DNA of 64,000 nucleotides, from assembly GCA_003415625.1 (NCBI GenBank), contig PYIU01000003.1:6696001-6760000 (forward strand), read 5' to 3'. Both the position numbers and the translations under genes were made by a program. Each line of letters begins with the position of its first letter. Position 1 is the first letter of the stretch. Below the pieces are notes generated by a model. The model was not told the origin of the DNA. It saw nothing but the letters and a program-made list of their open reading frames with translations, and searched no databases. This stretch comes from Aquanectria penicillioides. Taxonomy: Eukaryota; Ascomycota; Sordariomycetes; Hypocreales; Nectriaceae. Of this stretch, positions 11,020-22,617 are shown piece after piece.

Positions 11020-12160
11020 ATGGCCACGCCAGACAACCTTTTCGGTTATGATGCCAATAAAATACTTCCCATCGTTGCAGGTGTAGTATCGTGGGTTTCT
11101 ATGTGCCTTCATGGATACCAGAATTCGTTAGTCAATCCCTTCCACCCCGGCCTGGATGTGTCCTAACCCAGCTGTCTCCAGTCGGTACAAATTTTGGAGA
11201 GTAACCTTCTTCATGTTCTATGGTGGCCTCTTCTATACCATGGGATGGATTCTCCGTGCCATATCCACTCGTAATCCCGGGAATTTAGCCCTGTACATTA
11301 TCCAAAGCATATTTATTTATCTCGCCCCGCCGATCTACTCTGCAGCCGAATACAACACTCTCGGACGCCTGATGCACTATCTCCCAATGCATTCCGTTGT
11401 TAACCCGAACCGAATCGTTTACATTTTCCTGTTCCTTGGCTCCCTTGTGGAGGTTTTGACAGCAATTGGAAGCTCCTGGATGGCAGGCGGACAAGGAAAG
11501 GATAACAAGGACTTGTTGCTGAGGGGTGCCGCTGCTGTCGCCATGGCCGTGGTTCTTCAAGCAGTGGTGGAGCTCGTCTTTATCGTTATGACGGCTATCC
11601 TTCACCATCGCTGCGCCCGTTCAAAAATGCTGCCGCCAAACGTCCGGACCGTCTTCATCATGTTGTATGGGACCTCAGTTCTCATCATCATACGGTGTGT
11701 GTTTCGGGCGGTTGAGACATTCCAACTAAGAGGTCTCCTCGAGGGCACTGGCGAGAAAGCCGGGGCTCTCCTCGCACATGAGTGGCCGCTCTACGTATTC
11801 GAAACTGTCCCGGTTGTTCTTTACACATACTGGCTGAACATAATCCACCCAGGAAGATTCATACCCCATGACCAAAGGCAGTACCTGGATTTCGATGGCA
11901 AAACAGAACGCATAGGACCTGGCTGGATCCACAAGCGATCGACGATCATGTACTTTGTTGATCCATTCAACTTCCTTGGAATGGTTACAATGCAGAAGCG
12001 AGACCCCTTTTACCTTGAGCCGGAACTTTGGCAGGTAGTCGAGGATAGCTTTGCACAAGGGAGGGGGTCCAATAAGAACCCATCCCAAAAACAAGGATAT
12101 TACAAGGCCAACCAGGAGGACGGGATTGGTCTTTTGAGAGTTCAGAATGAAAGGGTATGA
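11020..12160 (+). CDS. RTA1-like 7-TM protein (lipid-translocating exporter family)
   Basis: Two exons, 11020-11126 and 11182-12160, encode 361 aa. The 55-nt intron starts GTTAGT and ends CCAG, joining HGYQNS to RYKFWRV. Seven hydrophobic stretches fit the RTA1/RTM1/RSB1 fold. Family landmarks are IQSIFIYLAPPIYSAAEY in the loop to helix 3, IIIRCVFRAVE near helix 5, and the last helix ending YVFETVPVVLYTYWLNIIHPGRF. Relatives in yeast are tied to resistance to 7-aminocholesterol and to movement of sphingoid bases across the plasma membrane; the substrate here cannot be inferred. The C-terminal tail of about 120 residues is cytosolic by prediction. Length and frame are normal. Confidence 0.9.
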
Positions 12161-12816
12161 GGTTATACCGGTACTATAAAGTGGATTGTCAAGGGCGGAT
12201 AGATTCCCTTCGACTGCGGCCCGACTGTCGTTTCTTATTGGCGATTGAAAAATAACAACAAGGATAGATCAAATAGATAACAACTGCCGACGTGGCTTTT
12301 TCCGCAGCCGAAAAGTTCAGCTGCCAAGATATATAGCCGTCTCGTCCACAATTGCTTCTGGCGGCATGCAGGAAGGTGGCTTGTGGTGGCTTGGGCCCCC
12401 TAGCATTTACGACGTTACGAGTTGGCGGCTACCGGAAAGACGGCCTAGCTCGAAAGTCTCCACGGATGGCCATTGCACCACTTTTGATTGACAAGGCTGG
12501 TCAAAGCGGGAAAGCCGCAAAATAATCTGTGGTGCTGTATGCCGGCACCTCAACGCCTGAGTGGATTCCTGAACACGTGAAGGCAGATAAAATTTCATGA
12601 AGCTTACTTCATAGCTTAAAGCTTTAATTTGTCTCCGACCTTACCCACCAGTCAGACAGCCGGAAATTTGAGCGAATTCTTCGTTTTTGGTGGAGACTCG
12701 CCGCCGACCTTGTCTGACGGGGGTCCACATCGAGACAGCACTTTTTTTTCGAGTTCGCCTGGCCGATGAAACCTGGAATCGCAAAAGTGCCTCCTTGACC
12801 ATTTCTGCATTGTAGA

Positions 12817-12828
12817 GGGGGGGGGGGG
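12817..12828. repeat. Poly-G tract (12 G)
   Basis: An uninterrupted run of twelve G in intergenic DNA. It is prone to length error or slippage. Confidence 0.9.
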
Positions 12829-14279
12829 TATCCGACCCTAAGCCAAGGAGCAGAGAAGTTCTCGACACACGGCTCTTCGCAGTGTGAGAATGTGTGTTTT
12901 GTTCCTGCGCTGTAAGCGCTAGGGCTGTGGAAGTGCACTTGCATCAATTGCCGAGGCCTGTTAAAACTCTTTTTTGACCCCATCTCCTGAGGAATCCAAA
13001 ACAAACAATGCTGCGATACCGGAGTCCGTCATCAGAACGACCCATCCCGTGGGGTAGCTAACCACGAATTGACTCATTTTCCATGCCAAGGCATTCTTGG
13101 CATTAAGAAAATCATCAGCTGGTCAAGCCAAACAGCTGGCCAAGCCAACTACTTGGGCAGACCAACAAGCTTTTCATGGGCCCTAGCCAGTTTCGTGTGG
13201 GATCTTCCTGGAGCAAGGGAAAGAAAAGCGAGAAAGACTAGGAAAGAAAAATACGGTCAACAAATGAGAAAGCGAGAATTGCGAGATAAAGCTTGCATAA
13301 GGAACGGGCGAAAATCGATCCAGATCTGTCCATTTGGATGATCCCACATGCATACGATGGCATGTGTCGCGATTGACGGTGGGGAACTGCCTGCACAGCG
13401 GCAATGCATACACGCCTAACTTTTTATCAATCTGATTTGATCTCCAGGGAACCCTTAGATCAGAGGAGGCTTCGTCCGGAGTTTTTTTTCTATTCAAGAC
13501 CCTTGAGGATCGGTCTGAGGCCAGATTGGTCCCATCTTCAGCAAGCGGAGCTAGTACGACCGGCTGGCAGATAGAGCCTCGGGCCATGACAAATGACGGA
13601 CGTTCGATGAAGTAGAAAAATACGAACATTTCAACTGTTCTCTCCCCCACTCCCTTATTTGCCCCACTTCCTCATTGGGAGGCTCCCGCGTCAAGCCAGG
13701 TTCTTGAGCGGCCCAAGTGTTGGCCCTTCATTCGCTCTAGGGATCGAGGGTCCGACGGAACACCTAGCGAGTTTCACGATTACCTCTCATTCGCTCCGTT
13801 GCTTCCCGAGGGAGGCGAGAAAATATGTCCAGCTTGCCTGCCCCCTAGCTCCATCAAGCCCATCAAGGGACTAGGTGCGGTGGCGCCAATGGCCCGCAAC
13901 CGTGCGTCCACGCAACAATCCACAAATGTGAAAGCGCGTACTCCATCAAGCGTACACGGACATGCGTAACAGGTGTTGAAAGTCCGTGGAATTGAAGCTG
14001 CCATGGACAACAACGAGCCGGTGGACCGTTGGACGAGCTGCAAGAAGATGGGTTGAGTCCCGAGGCGTCGGCGCTTTCACCGAACGCGATGCAGTTGCAT
14101 GGATCTGCCGTTACGTAAGAACCTAAATTCGGGACGCCACACCCAAACCAGCGCCTCTCGACCTCCTGGGCACCCTTAGACCTCCCCGAGGCTAGTCGCT
14201 GGGCTGCTCACTGGGCTGCTCGCTGGGCTGCGGCAGCAACCCCCAATAGTCACAGCGCTAGTGGGGAGAAGCCACCAAA

Positions 14280-14293
14280 TTATCTTATCAGAT
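14280..14293 (-). promoter_or_regulatory. Iron-GATA-factor-type site, two adjacent GATA cores
   Basis: TTATCTTATCAGAT carries two GATA cores on the minus strand. The second is an exact match to the published iron-GATA consensus ATCWGATAA (reverse complement TTATCAGAT, 14285-14293). Fungal iron regulators of the Sre/SreA/Urbs1 type bind this motif to repress siderophore genes when iron is plentiful. It lies 280 bp upstream of the transporter ATG, a suitable distance. The match is seen; the binding is inferred. Confidence 0.6.
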
Positions 14294-14473
14294 GGCATGA
14301 TCGGATCAAGCTGCTGCCCGACGGTTCCCACCAGCCCGTCGCTTGCATGCGGATTTACATTGCACGTACCGAGCACGCACTGGATCATGGCTGTTGATTT
14401 AGCTCATTCAAGGGTCCCGGGCCTTTTTAGGCCCTGCGTCGATCGGAAAGGGGACCGACCCGGTGCTGGGACC

Positions 14474-14479
14474 TATAAA
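14474..14479 (+). promoter_or_regulatory. TATA-like box of the siderophore transporter
   Basis: TATAAA lies 94 bp upstream of the first coding ATG, in a plausible core-promoter position. Confidence 0.45.
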
Positions 14480-14572
14480 GCACCCAGCGCTTCTTCCCGT
14501 CCCTCGTCGTGATTCCAGCCGCCCTCTGCACAGAGCAAATCGCATATCCCAACAGCACGTGAAACCTCAACC

Positions 14573-16469
14573 ATGGCAGACAACGTTGCGCCAGCCAGCA
14601 AGCTCGACCCCATTGCGGTGGAGGAGCAGCCCATCAAGGACCCCTCCGAGAAGATCCAAGATGGTGTCCGCGTCGCCGAAGCCGTCACCAACTCGTGGTC
14701 CAAGAAGTCCCTGATCCTCATGTACATTTGGTGAGTGAACATTTTTCTTGGGAAAAAAAAAAACATGCCCGTCCATCAAAGGCTGACCTTCAACCAAATA
14801 GCATGTGGCTGGTTTACTTCGTTCGTGCCCTCCAGTACAGTCTCACTGGAAACCTTTCGCCCTACATCACCAGCGAGTTTGAGGGACACTCCCTGGTTAC
14901 CGTCATCAGCACCATGACCAACATCATGGCCGCCGCCTGCACCATGCCAATTGCCAAGATCCTTGATCTCTGGGACCGAACTGTTGGTTTCACCCTCATG
15001 ATTTCGCTTTCGCTACTCGGCCTCATCCTCATGGCCGCTTGCAACGACATCGCCACCTACTGTGCGGCCCAGGTCAGTCAATTGAACCTTCAAACAAAAC
15101 CGTTCCTTTCACAACTCTAACAATTCGTATAGGTTTTCTTCACTGTTGGTTTCACCGGCTTGATCTTCTCCGTCGACGTTTTGACCTCGGATACCTCGTC
15201 GATGCGAAACCGAGGTCTGGCTTTCGCCTTCACCTCGTCGCCTTACATCATTACCGCTTTTGCCGGATCTCCTCTTTCTGAGCGATTCCACGAGTCCGAC
15301 TGGCGATGGGCTTACGGAACCATCGCTATCGTCCTGCCCGTTGTCTCGGTTCCTCTCGTTCTGAACTGGCAATTTGCCAAGAAGAAGGCCTTGGCCAACC
15401 ACGTCTTGGAGGTTGACAACACCCCCAAGCGCTCCGCCCTTGAAGCGACCCGCCACTACCTGGTGGAGTTTGATGGTAAGAAAACGCAGCCCTGGTTTGG
15501 TTTAGTAATAGCGAAACTAACCCCTTTGTCCTCTCTACAGCCGTCGGTGTCTTCCTGCTCATCGCGGGTTTCTCTCTGTTGCTCCTCCCCATGACCCTGG
15601 CCGACTCTCAAGCGGACAAGTGGCGCACCGACTACATTATTGCCATGATTGTCCTTGGTGGAGTCCTAGTTATCGCCTTCTCTGTTTGGGAACGCCTCTT
15701 TGCCCCCAAGCCTTTCATTCCTTTCCATCTCTTGGCGAACCGCACCGTTATTGGTGCCTGCCTGCTTGATCTCTTTTACCAGATCGCCTACTACTGCTGG
15801 GCTAGTTACTTTACTTCCTACCTTCAGGTTGTCTATGATGTCGATATTACCCTAGCCGGTTATATCTCTGCCATCTTCGACCTCGTCTCCCCTCTCTGGC
15901 TTATCATCACTGGACTTTTGATGCGTTACACCCAGCGCTTCAAGTGGATTCTGTGGTGCGCCGTGCCCTTGTACATGCTTGCTGTTGGTCTTATGATCTA
16001 CTTCCGATCTCCCGGACACAGCATTGGATTCATTGTCATGTGCGAGATCTTCATCGCTATTGGCGGTGGTAGCATGATTGTCATCATGCAAGTCGCCGTC
16101 CTCGCGGCCTCCAATCACGAGGACTACGCGGCCATGCTTGCCCTCCTCAGTCTCTTCGGCAGCATGGGTGGTGCCGTTGGCAACAGTATCTCTGGTGCCA
16201 TCTGGACCAACACCCTCCCCCAGAAACTTCAGGAGTTCCTTCCTGAGGATGCCCTGCCAATGTGGGAGGACATTTACAACGACCTCGAAATGCAGCTGAG
16301 CTACCCCGTTGGATCTGCGACTCGTGATGCCATCATCGCTGCATATGGCGTGGCTCAAAAGAACATGCTGATTGCCGGTACTGTCATCATGGCTACCGTC
16401 TTTGTTTGGGTCGCCCTCATGAAGAACCTCAAATTGACCAACGTCAGCAACCTCGGTGTTGTGTTTTAA
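14573..16469 (+). CDS. Siderophore-iron type MFS transporter
   Basis: Four exons, 14573-14730, 14802-15072, 15133-15475 and 15541-16469, give exactly 567 codons (566 aa). All introns are GT-AG and 60-71 nt long. The protein has a hydrophilic N-terminus of about 55 residues and then about 14 hydrophobic segments, as in the SIT/ARN family of H+-coupled ferric-siderophore importers. Typical pieces are YFVRALQYSLTGNLSPYITSEF after the first helix, DVLTSDTSSMRNRGLAF in the loop, and FYQIAYYCWASYFTSYLQVV in the second half. The matching loop of MirB/Sit1 proteins is similar. The start is the first ATG after the TATA box and begins MADNVAPASK. Upstream GATA sites fit iron control. The siderophore taken up cannot be told. 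Confidence 0.92.
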
Positions 16470-16851
16470 GCTACAAGCTAAAAACCTGGAAAGATGTGGA
16501 GGAGTATGGGTTGGAGCAAAACATCCCTGGAATGATGGTAGAAAATAATAATTAGGAATCAATAATGTCAACCACATGGCACTGCCATTCTACTACTAGT
16601 AGAATGTGCAAATGTTTGATTTGGGACTTTTGCTGAAACATTAATTCTCCACTAATTGTGAAAATCACTCGCTCATTGTCCCTGTGTAATTCTGTGACCT
16701 CCCAAAACTCGCCTGCTAAGAAACCTAGCATTAATAACGGCCTCGTTGATTGCGTCTTATAGTAAGGATGGCTGCACCGTATCTCGTCAGACCCAGCACA
16801 CCACAGCACAAGGCAAATGAGGGTATTCGTTTATCATAACTAAGTTGAATA
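16470..16851. other. Intergenic, convergent 3' ends
   Basis: A/T-rich spacer between the transporter (+) and the C2H2 factor (-). It likely holds both 3' UTRs. No gene seen. Confidence 0.6.
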
Positions 16852-18858
16852 CTACTTCAGGCCGTTGACCACGGAAATTTTATCCAGGTTTTCACGCCGT
16901 CGGAAATCAGCCATCCATTGATCATTGTCTGCAACGGTGGTGTTCCATCCGTCCTCGCATGAATATATGAGTCGTCTAGCTTCCTGACGCAACATCTCAT
17001 CGGTTGGGTTAATTCCATGAGCAATTTGCTCTTCCGCAAACCTTCGCAGGTGTTGTGACACAACTTCGGTAAAAACTTGCGCACTAGCAATTCGAGACTC
17101 AAGCACTGATTGCGTTTCAACCGAAGTCACTGTTTTGACCTCCTGCGAAGCCAGTACCTCTTGAGCACGATGTGATATTTGAGAGAAATGATCTCTTGTC
17201 CCTCCCTGATTTGATGCGGAAAAGGGGACAAGACACTTTGTCTCCGAAGCAATGACATACGGAGGCAAGGCATGCCGGACTCTTGCCGCAACATCCGAAG
17301 TAAAATTGTGATCTCCTTTCCATGCATCCATGGTCAATCCCTTGCGAAAATGACTAGCAAGGTGGTCGACTCTCATGCTCCAAGTGGTCAATGTGATGTC
17401 ACAGAAGCCACATCGTGAGGATACAGCACCCCCTTTGATATTCCAATCGTCAATGTCTGGAATGTTTTCTATTTTGTGCATTGCACGAAGATGCTGAACG
17501 AGATGGTCTTTGCGGGTAAATGATCTGGAGGATACAGGACGTTCATGACAAGTGACATGGTTATGTTCTTCAAAGTGATACTCTGTAGGGTCAAGCATGT
17601 CACAATATGCGCAATGCGTTCGTCCGGTTACTAGAGATATGACGGAACCACCATGTGGCGTACACACCCACGACTCCAGATTCAAATGCAGGGACTTTTC
17701 GTGCCGAGACCAGTCGAACTTGGTTCTGAAGCTATCACAACAAAATGTACACTTGAAGATTCGATCATCAGCAGTCCTACTGATGCGAGTTTGTCTCTTG
17801 GTGGCCCTCTTTCGGCGAGATCGACTCAAGATTTCTTGTTGTTGCGAGGTCGAATTATCTGACCAAGCCGAGCTTCGGGAGTTTGCCGACGACGTACTAG
17901 CGGTTTCAAAACTTGCGACCGAGCGGCTGAGGCCTTGCGACTGTACTGGATTACCGAAATCCATGTCTGGTTGGTGTGGCATTGAATCTAAGGCCTTGAC
18001 AATTGACGAAAGCGAAGCGGGCTCGTCTCTAGGGGGAGAATACTTCCATCTCTGCATCGGATCAAGACCCTCTCCTTGCAGAGAAATGTTGGGAATGGGA
18101 ATAGGAGAACGCACCGCACCCCCTGTGCGGTATCGACTCCGTTGCCTTGGGAGGCTACCGCGGGGTTGTGACGAGAGTGCGTTGAGACGAAGGTCAATTG
18201 CATCCCAACTCGCGGGTTCGGAACTGACAGGCTGACTAGAAGAAGGCCATAGGAGATCATCCCAAGATTCCATTGCGATGCTGTGTGAGGTGTCTATTGG
18301 ACTACTGGAGTTTGATGGGGGGATCGAGTCGGGATTTACCGAGTTGGAAATGGGTACGAGATCAGGATCGGATCCATCCAGGGTGCCGTTGGTCAAAAAG
18401 GCCTCGGACAAATGACTGGAGAACAACTGATCATCAAGATAAAAGTTGCCCTCATTTCCAGGGTGCGCTACGCTGAAGTCGAGTGAGAAGTCTGGGTGAG
18501 CAGTCTTGCCGGCCGGGGACTCGACACCCGCAATCTGGTCGATAACACCGGCAACAGCAGCGCCCTGCAGGTCTGCCGCCCCCCTGGGAAGTCTGCCCCT
18601 TGTAATCGGCATGACCAGAGCAAGAAGCCGAAGGAATGCAGTCGGTGGTGAGGGATTTGACACGTAGGGTGTGTACCACGGACTCGAATAGTAAAGGAGA
18701 AGTGAAGCACCGCTCGACTCTGGCGGATTCGTAGATACGCCGATGAAGCCAGAGTCGAAAGTTGATTGGCCCATTCCGATAGTGGGTCGTAGGGCGTACG
18801 AAGTAAGGCGTAAGGAGGAGGGAAGCGTCCAGATGTGGGGATAGAGCAGAACTCTCAA
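16852..18858 (-). CDS. C2H2 zinc-finger transcription factor
   Basis: Single open frame, 668 aa from the first ATG. The true start is uncertain: ATGs at 18774 (MGQSTFDSG) and 18612 (MPITRGRLPRG) are also in frame, and the first 82 residues are unlike the rest. Residues about 100-345 are Ser/Pro-rich and disordered-looking, with an acidic stretch, as in activation regions. A basic RSRRKRATKRQTR segment (346-358) could be a nuclear signal. Zinc-finger features follow: C370/C373 with H386/H391 (FKCTFC...RHEKSLH), a Cys/His cluster from C416/C419 on with SFTRKDHLVQHLRAMH, and a third at C483/C486 with H499/H503. This is the layout of a common Sordariomycete C2H2 regulator family with FDWSRHEKSLHLNLESWVC. 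Target genes are unknown. Confidence 0.85.
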   Translation of the reverse strand: MRVLLYPHIWTLPSSLRLTSYALRPTIGMGQSTFDSGFIGVSTNPPESSGASLLLYYSSPWYTPYVSNPSPPTAFLRLLALVMPITRGRLPRGAADLQGAAVAGVIDQIAGVESPAGKTAHPDFSLDFSVAHPGNEGNFYLDDQLFSSHLSEAFLTNGTLDGSDPDLVPISNSVNPDSIPPSNSSSPIDTSHSIAMESWDDLLWPSSSQPVSSEPASWDAIDLRLNALSSQPRGSLPRQRSRYRTGGAVRSPIPIPNISLQGEGLDPMQRWKYSPPRDEPASLSSIVKALDSMPHQPDMDFGNPVQSQGLSRSVASFETASTSSANSRSSAWSDNSTSQQQEILSRSRRKRATKRQTRISRTADDRIFKCTFCCDSFRTKFDWSRHEKSLHLNLESWVCTPHGGSVISLVTGRTHCAYCDMLDPTEYHFEEHNHVTCHERPVSSRSFTRKDHLVQHLRAMHKIENIPDIDDWNIKGGAVSSRCGFCDITLTTWSMRVDHLASHFRKGLTMDAWKGDHNFTSDVAARVRHALPPYVIASETKCLVPFSASNQGGTRDHFSQISHRAQEVLASQEVKTVTSVETQSVLESRIASAQVFTEVVSQHLRRFAEEQIAHGINPTDEMLRQEARRLIYSCEDGWNTTVADNDQWMADFRRRENLDKISVVNGLK

Positions 18859-20988
18859 CGCTGGTGCTTTTGTGCCGAATTATCGAATATCGCCAAGTAA
18901 AGGCCGAAGTTCCGGTCATCCGTATCGTCTTTTAGTATGAGCTTTTGCCCAACATGGAGCACAATTCCAAAGTTGCCAGAGCACCACATAAGGTTTCAGC
19001 ATCAATCTCAAGGCTATCAGCATGGCGAGCCCATCATTCGTGAGTGAGTAGCCCAGCATTTTTCACCGTCTGTTTTACTAGCGTCGCATTGAGCTTTACA
19101 ATAAATACTCTATGCAGGAAGGAGAATAATTATATCAGTAAATAATTGACGGCCTAAGAAGTCAAATTCCAAGCTAGTTGGAGGAAACCAAGTAGTGATT
19201 TGAAGATACACGCGTAGACAACCCCACGGATCTGAATTCAACCACTGATCGCAAGTTTAGACTAGACGGAATGCATAAAAATAATTGAAAAAGGGGATAA
19301 CCTGGCGTAGTAGTCATTGATTTCATCTCTCAAAGTAGAGTTATTTGATCTAGCAGGTTATTGGCTGGTGCTCGTGCACATTAAGCCGCTGGCAACCTGA
19401 CTGTCGACTTTGATATGATTCGTGAACAGGGATCAATAATTCACAGTTATGAGCCTGAAAAGCCATTCCTAGCTAGTAAGATGAGATCCATTCTCAGGGA
19501 TAGAATGGGGCTCTGTGGAATGGTCCAGAGAGTTAGTTGCTGTAGACGTTTATATGGGTCTTGTTGATATGCATTGTCAGCGATGAAATTCATCGTATAT
19601 CCCCTTCTCAGATTCTTCTATTAGCTTACGATTCCGTTTCTAATACAATGCTGGATCATACCTTCAATCGCTCAACCCTTTGCCCTTCAGTAGTGACCTT
19701 GTAGACGTCAGACCGAAGCTATATAGGTGTCAGCGTGATTTCCATGGCCAAGCATCAATCTCTATGCCAAGGGCCCCGTCAAGAACCCTTTTAATATCTT
19801 GCACCGATGTAAATCTCGCAAGCATAGCAATTCGTACTCCGTTTTCGAGACTTTCCCACTTCAACCCTCGAACTCTAGAAGACATCCTCACCAAGGCCGT
19901 TAAAGGTGAAAAACTCAGATAATCTTGAGGTTTTTCTCTACGTACACAGCCACGGTTGATCGGATTCCAATGCTTGGCACAATCCTCCTGTACCACCTGC
20001 TGGCTATCGAAGATTCTGTTCGACCGGCCGATTTAGCCATGCCACACCAATGCTGGTCGAGAGGTTAGTAGTTGGTGGCCCAACCCCCTGAAATTGCGCC
20101 GTTCTGGTTCACACCGAACTGGCTCGCTTGTCTGCTCCAATCAATTGCATGACATCCGCCTCTCAGGTTATGATAGTTTTCTGGCCCCATTACTAACAGT
20201 CAAAAGGCAGCTTTTCCCAAACTCGACTTACGTAGCGGATACCACAGGTGAGACATTATTTCCAAATCCGGATCCTTAACACCATCCTGATAATGTATTC
20301 TTGAGAGGACTTTCTGCCACAATATCTCCTCTCCACAACAGCTGGAACTCAATGAGCATGATATGAGTGAATTCATTTGATCTTCCAATGCAGAGTGGTA
20401 GTTATTGGCTTGTTCTGACTAGGAGCGTCACCTGATTAATTGCACTTCGTCACCCTCAACAGTGAGGCTGCCCTCCTGACACAGACACATTGGTCCATGG
20501 ATGCAACCATCAAAGTCTGTTATGAGTGGTCGCCTTGCCTAGGCCTTGTAATTTACATCAGGCTTTGGGAATGGTGATAAGAATTGATAGCTTGCGCTGT
20601 TTGTTGAAATACGACAGTGTGGACTCGGATTTCATAGCATTGTATTGCAAGAAACAAACTTCAGAACGGTCGCAATCTGCCCAAAACCTCCCGTGAACCA
20701 CTCCGTGCACTTTGCATGTTTAAAGGTGGTCCTTTATTTGAACACCTGGCAGTTTCCGTTCGTCAATTCAGTCTCTCGGCACCGCAGCCGAGACAAACCG
20801 CAAGGCGGCCCATACGCTGACAGGCTCAACCATCTCCTCTTCCGCCCACAGCCTAGCTCCTCGAGTTTGCCTTTTTCGACATTAGTGTTGCGTAGCCGCC
20901 AATTTGTTGTTAGCCACACTCTCACTATCAGTAGAGGATTATGTCTACCTTGCACTAATTTCGACCCGATATCCCAATTGGTGTGATT
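18859..20988. other. Gene-free stretch between the C2H2 factor and the kinase remnant
   Basis: About 2.1 kb. The left half is A/T-rich. The part from about 20750 to 20988 has the pyrimidine-rich look of a promoter or leader for the kinase gene. I see no domain in any frame and no clear repeat. Confidence 0.5.
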
Positions 20989-22432
20989 ATGTCGTCAAAT
21001 CAAAATAGCACGTCCATGGATAGTCTGGCCGATATGGGGTGGGTCAAAATTTATGACGGAGGCCATGAACACGCAAACAGAGACCTATTTTCGGCCAACA
21101 AAGGCCCTCAGCCATGTTCGAGCAATTGCTCCGGCCGCGGCATTAAAAAGAACTTGCGGGTAGCGATTAGGAATGCGAAGTTAACTGCTGACATGATGGG
21201 GACGAGTTCATTTTTACCACTTGACAGGCTCATTGAAATAATGAATGAAGAAGATATTTTAGGGCTTCTAGTTGATCTGGGATCATGTAGCAGCATGACG
21301 GAAGCGGAGAAGAAAGAAATGTCAAGGAAAATTTGTGGGCCGCTAAACAGCTCCTCCGGTTGTTCTTTCCGGGAGATCGTCATAGCCTTGATCGAAATTG
21401 ACAAGGAAGAGGATGTCCCCCAAGTTGTCAATGAAGGATTCACGGATAATTTGCTTCCTCTCAAGTATGATGCAACTTCTTCTTTTAATTCGATTCATAC
21501 ATCCAATAGCCAAATCTTGACAATATCCCACCCGTGGGGTGCGGGAGAGAAGGGAGAGTATGTCAGGAAACCCGCAGAATGCAACGCTCCATACTTCACT
21601 CAACCAGACAAGGGAATTTACCATTATGCTCTCCCACAATCAACTGTTCTACCGTTCATCCATCACCTCAAAGATCATACGAAAACCTCGGCTATCGAAA
21701 GCGGACATTATGAAGCTTCAAGTACTGATCAAGGAGGCAGATATAGTACGGTTCAAAAGGTCCGAATTCATAATTTCCATCACAAATTCTCTAGTCACTA
21801 TGTAAGAAACACTACCTCAATACAATTTATGCTCAACTAACCAGAAATAGCCATCGGCATCCAGGGACATCTTCGCTGTCAAAAAACTTTCCACAAAAGT
21901 CCAGAAAGATTTTGAAGATGAGGTGAAAGTGCTATTACGCTTTTTTCACCTTGAAGATAAACAGCTCATCAAACTCCTAGCGACATATGAAATAAGAGAT
22001 GGCTCCAATGTGATTTGTCATCTAATATTCCCTTGGGCAAACGGAAATGTTCGAGATTTGTGGAAGAACAACCCCGATCCGGATGCCTTAGGTCCTCAAT
22101 ATAACATCTCCTGGATGGCCAGCCAGTTCCAGGCCATCGCAGAATCCCATTGTTTTATCCATCATGATTATTCAGAGTGCCTTGACGATGAGAGTCGAGA
22201 ACAGTTCGGAAGACATGGGGATCTCAAGGCTGCCAACTTTCTCGTCTATGAAAACGATTCTGGTATTCTATTGATCTACGTGGCCGATTTCGGACTATCC
22301 AGATTCCACCGTCAACAGCCACGGTCAATGGTCAGTCCCAGAGCTGCATCACCTTCCTGCCGCCCTCCTGAGTTCGACATTCGATTGAGCCTAAGCAGGA
22401 AATCCGACATTTGGAGTCTAGCATGTTCATGA
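20989..22432 (+). pseudogene. Protein kinase-like gene of the HET-associated type, cut off in the C-lobe
   Basis: Two exons, 20989-21801 and 21851-22432, give 464 aa. The intron (GTAAGA...AATAG, 49 nt) joins FSSHY to PSASRDIFAVKKL. Kinase marks are clear: GRYSTVQKV as a glycine-loop relative, FAVKKL with the ATP lysine, IKLLATY, HLIFPWANGNVRDLW, HGDLKAANFL as catalytic loop (HGD rather than HRD, common in this fungal group), DFGLS, a PPEFD activation-segment end, and KSDIWSLACS. The frame ends there with TGA, where relatives continue with WSLGCVFLEF and about 80 more residues. The N-terminal 270 residues match the helical region found before such kinases. Substrate lobe helices are missing, so I call it truncated; a sequence error or an unseen splice remains possible. 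Confidence 0.65.
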
Positions 22433-22617
22433 GTGATGGCCAGATGGGTGAGTATCTTGAGCTTTGTTTTGAGAGCCAGAATCTCGACAAAGAATTTAAA
22501 TGTGTGAAGCGACAGCTGATGCAAGTTGTCCAATTTTGCGACGATCAACATGACTTGGACTTGCTGTCGAAGGCACGAAGTAACCAATCCACCACGGAGG
22601 ATAGCTCGCAGTAGAAC
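22433..22617 (+). pseudogene. Joining segment between kinase and CorA-like parts
   Basis: An open frame in the same phase as the CorA-like exon below runs through this stretch (EYLELCFESQNLDKEF...) and ends at TAG 22612-22614, just before the ATG at 22618. It does not match a kinase C-lobe. It may be the eroded N-terminal part of the CorA-like gene, cut by a deletion. Confidence 0.35.

Larger units (their letters stand above)
12161..14572. other. Long intergenic region and promoter of the siderophore transporter
   Basis: About 2.4 kb without a recognisable gene. It contains a run of 12 G at 12817-12828 and an imperfect repeat of the CTGGGCTGCT type near 14200-14232. Near its right end are a GATA-type site (14280-14293) and a TATA-like box (14474-14479), listed separately. 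ORFs on both strands here are short and without family features. Confidence 0.5.

Noticed and set aside
15852..16577. Minus-strand ORF of 241 codons
   Set aside because: Shadow of the last exon of the siderophore transporter; His/Asp-rich nonsense with no domain.
22411..22614. Reading as the missing kinase C-lobe
   Set aside because: The residues do not match subdomains X-XI of the kinase fold, and the phase agrees with the CorA-like part instead.
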